DNA of 5,028 nucleotides from Acidobacteriota bacterium (GTDB lineage Bacteria; Acidobacteriota; Aminicenantia; Aminicenantales; Saccharicenantaceae). Position 1 is the stretch's first letter. Each line of letters starts with the position of its first letter. Positions 5,007-5,028 of this stretch are shown here, one piece after another. The stretch spans positions 1 to 5,028 of the forward strand of contig DMVN01000138.1 of assembly GCA_003476685.1 (NCBI GenBank). The letters run 5' to 3'. A program made the position numbers and the translations under genes. A model generated the notes under the pieces. The model saw nothing but the letters and a program-made list of their open reading frames with translations, did not search any database and was not told where the DNA came from.

Positions 5007-5012
5007 ATTATA
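5007..5012 (-). promoter_or_regulatory. -10 box of the mscL promoter
   Basis: A perfect TATAAT on the minus strand. Transcription would start near 5000, leaving about 22 nt before ATG 4978, enough for the AAGGGAG ribosome binding site. The matching -35 would fall just outside the window, so the promoter cannot be confirmed here. Confidence 0.5.
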
Positions 5013-5028
5013 TGGCAAACCTTCTATG

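Overview
The window is bacterial chromosomal housekeeping DNA with four complete protein genes, all on the minus strand. Read in the direction of transcription they are mscL (mechanosensitive channel), an SDR oxidoreductase, a PP-loop ATPase fused to an NFACT-R-like module (probable tRNA/RNA thiolation enzyme) and pyrB (aspartate carbamoyltransferase). Clear Shine-Dalgarno sequences (AAGGAG, GAGGTG), sigma70-type promoters and hairpin/T-tract terminators indicate a bacterium. Genes are visibly GC-rich, while several intergenic stretches are AT-rich. The phylum cannot be assigned from this window. PyrB looks more like the ATCase domain of eukaryotic CAD than like the E. coli enzyme, which hints at an uncultured or less-studied bacterial lineage.

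Layout: 1-183 holds two tandem terminator-like hairpins after pyrB and no convincing gene. 184-1164 is pyrB, with a near-consensus promoter at 1207-1235. 1330-1350 is a strong minus-strand terminator. 1351-1654 is an AT-rich, hairpin-containing stretch without a gene. 1655-2923 is the PP-loop/NFACT-R gene, whose true start lies inside the longest open frame because a -10 box overlaps the upstream TTG. 2924-3265 holds its promoter and hairpins. 3266-4072 is the SDR gene. 4073-4591 holds the SDR promoter with three copies of CCGGTCTARG upstream, then a structured stretch with a possible plus-strand promoter. 4592-4978 is mscL, with a perfect TATAAT just upstream at the window edge.

The four genes do not form an operon. 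Gaps of about 290 to 520 bp separate them and each has its own promoter-like signal. No common pathway links them: pyrimidine synthesis, RNA modification, a redox enzyme and osmotic protection. There is no CRISPR array, insertion sequence, recognisable tRNA/rRNA or defence system. The best leads are the CAD-like pyrB, the PP-loop/NFACT-R fusion with a low-complexity insert splitting its RNA-binding module, the repeat array upstream of the SDR gene, and two structured intergenic regions that could encode small RNAs.
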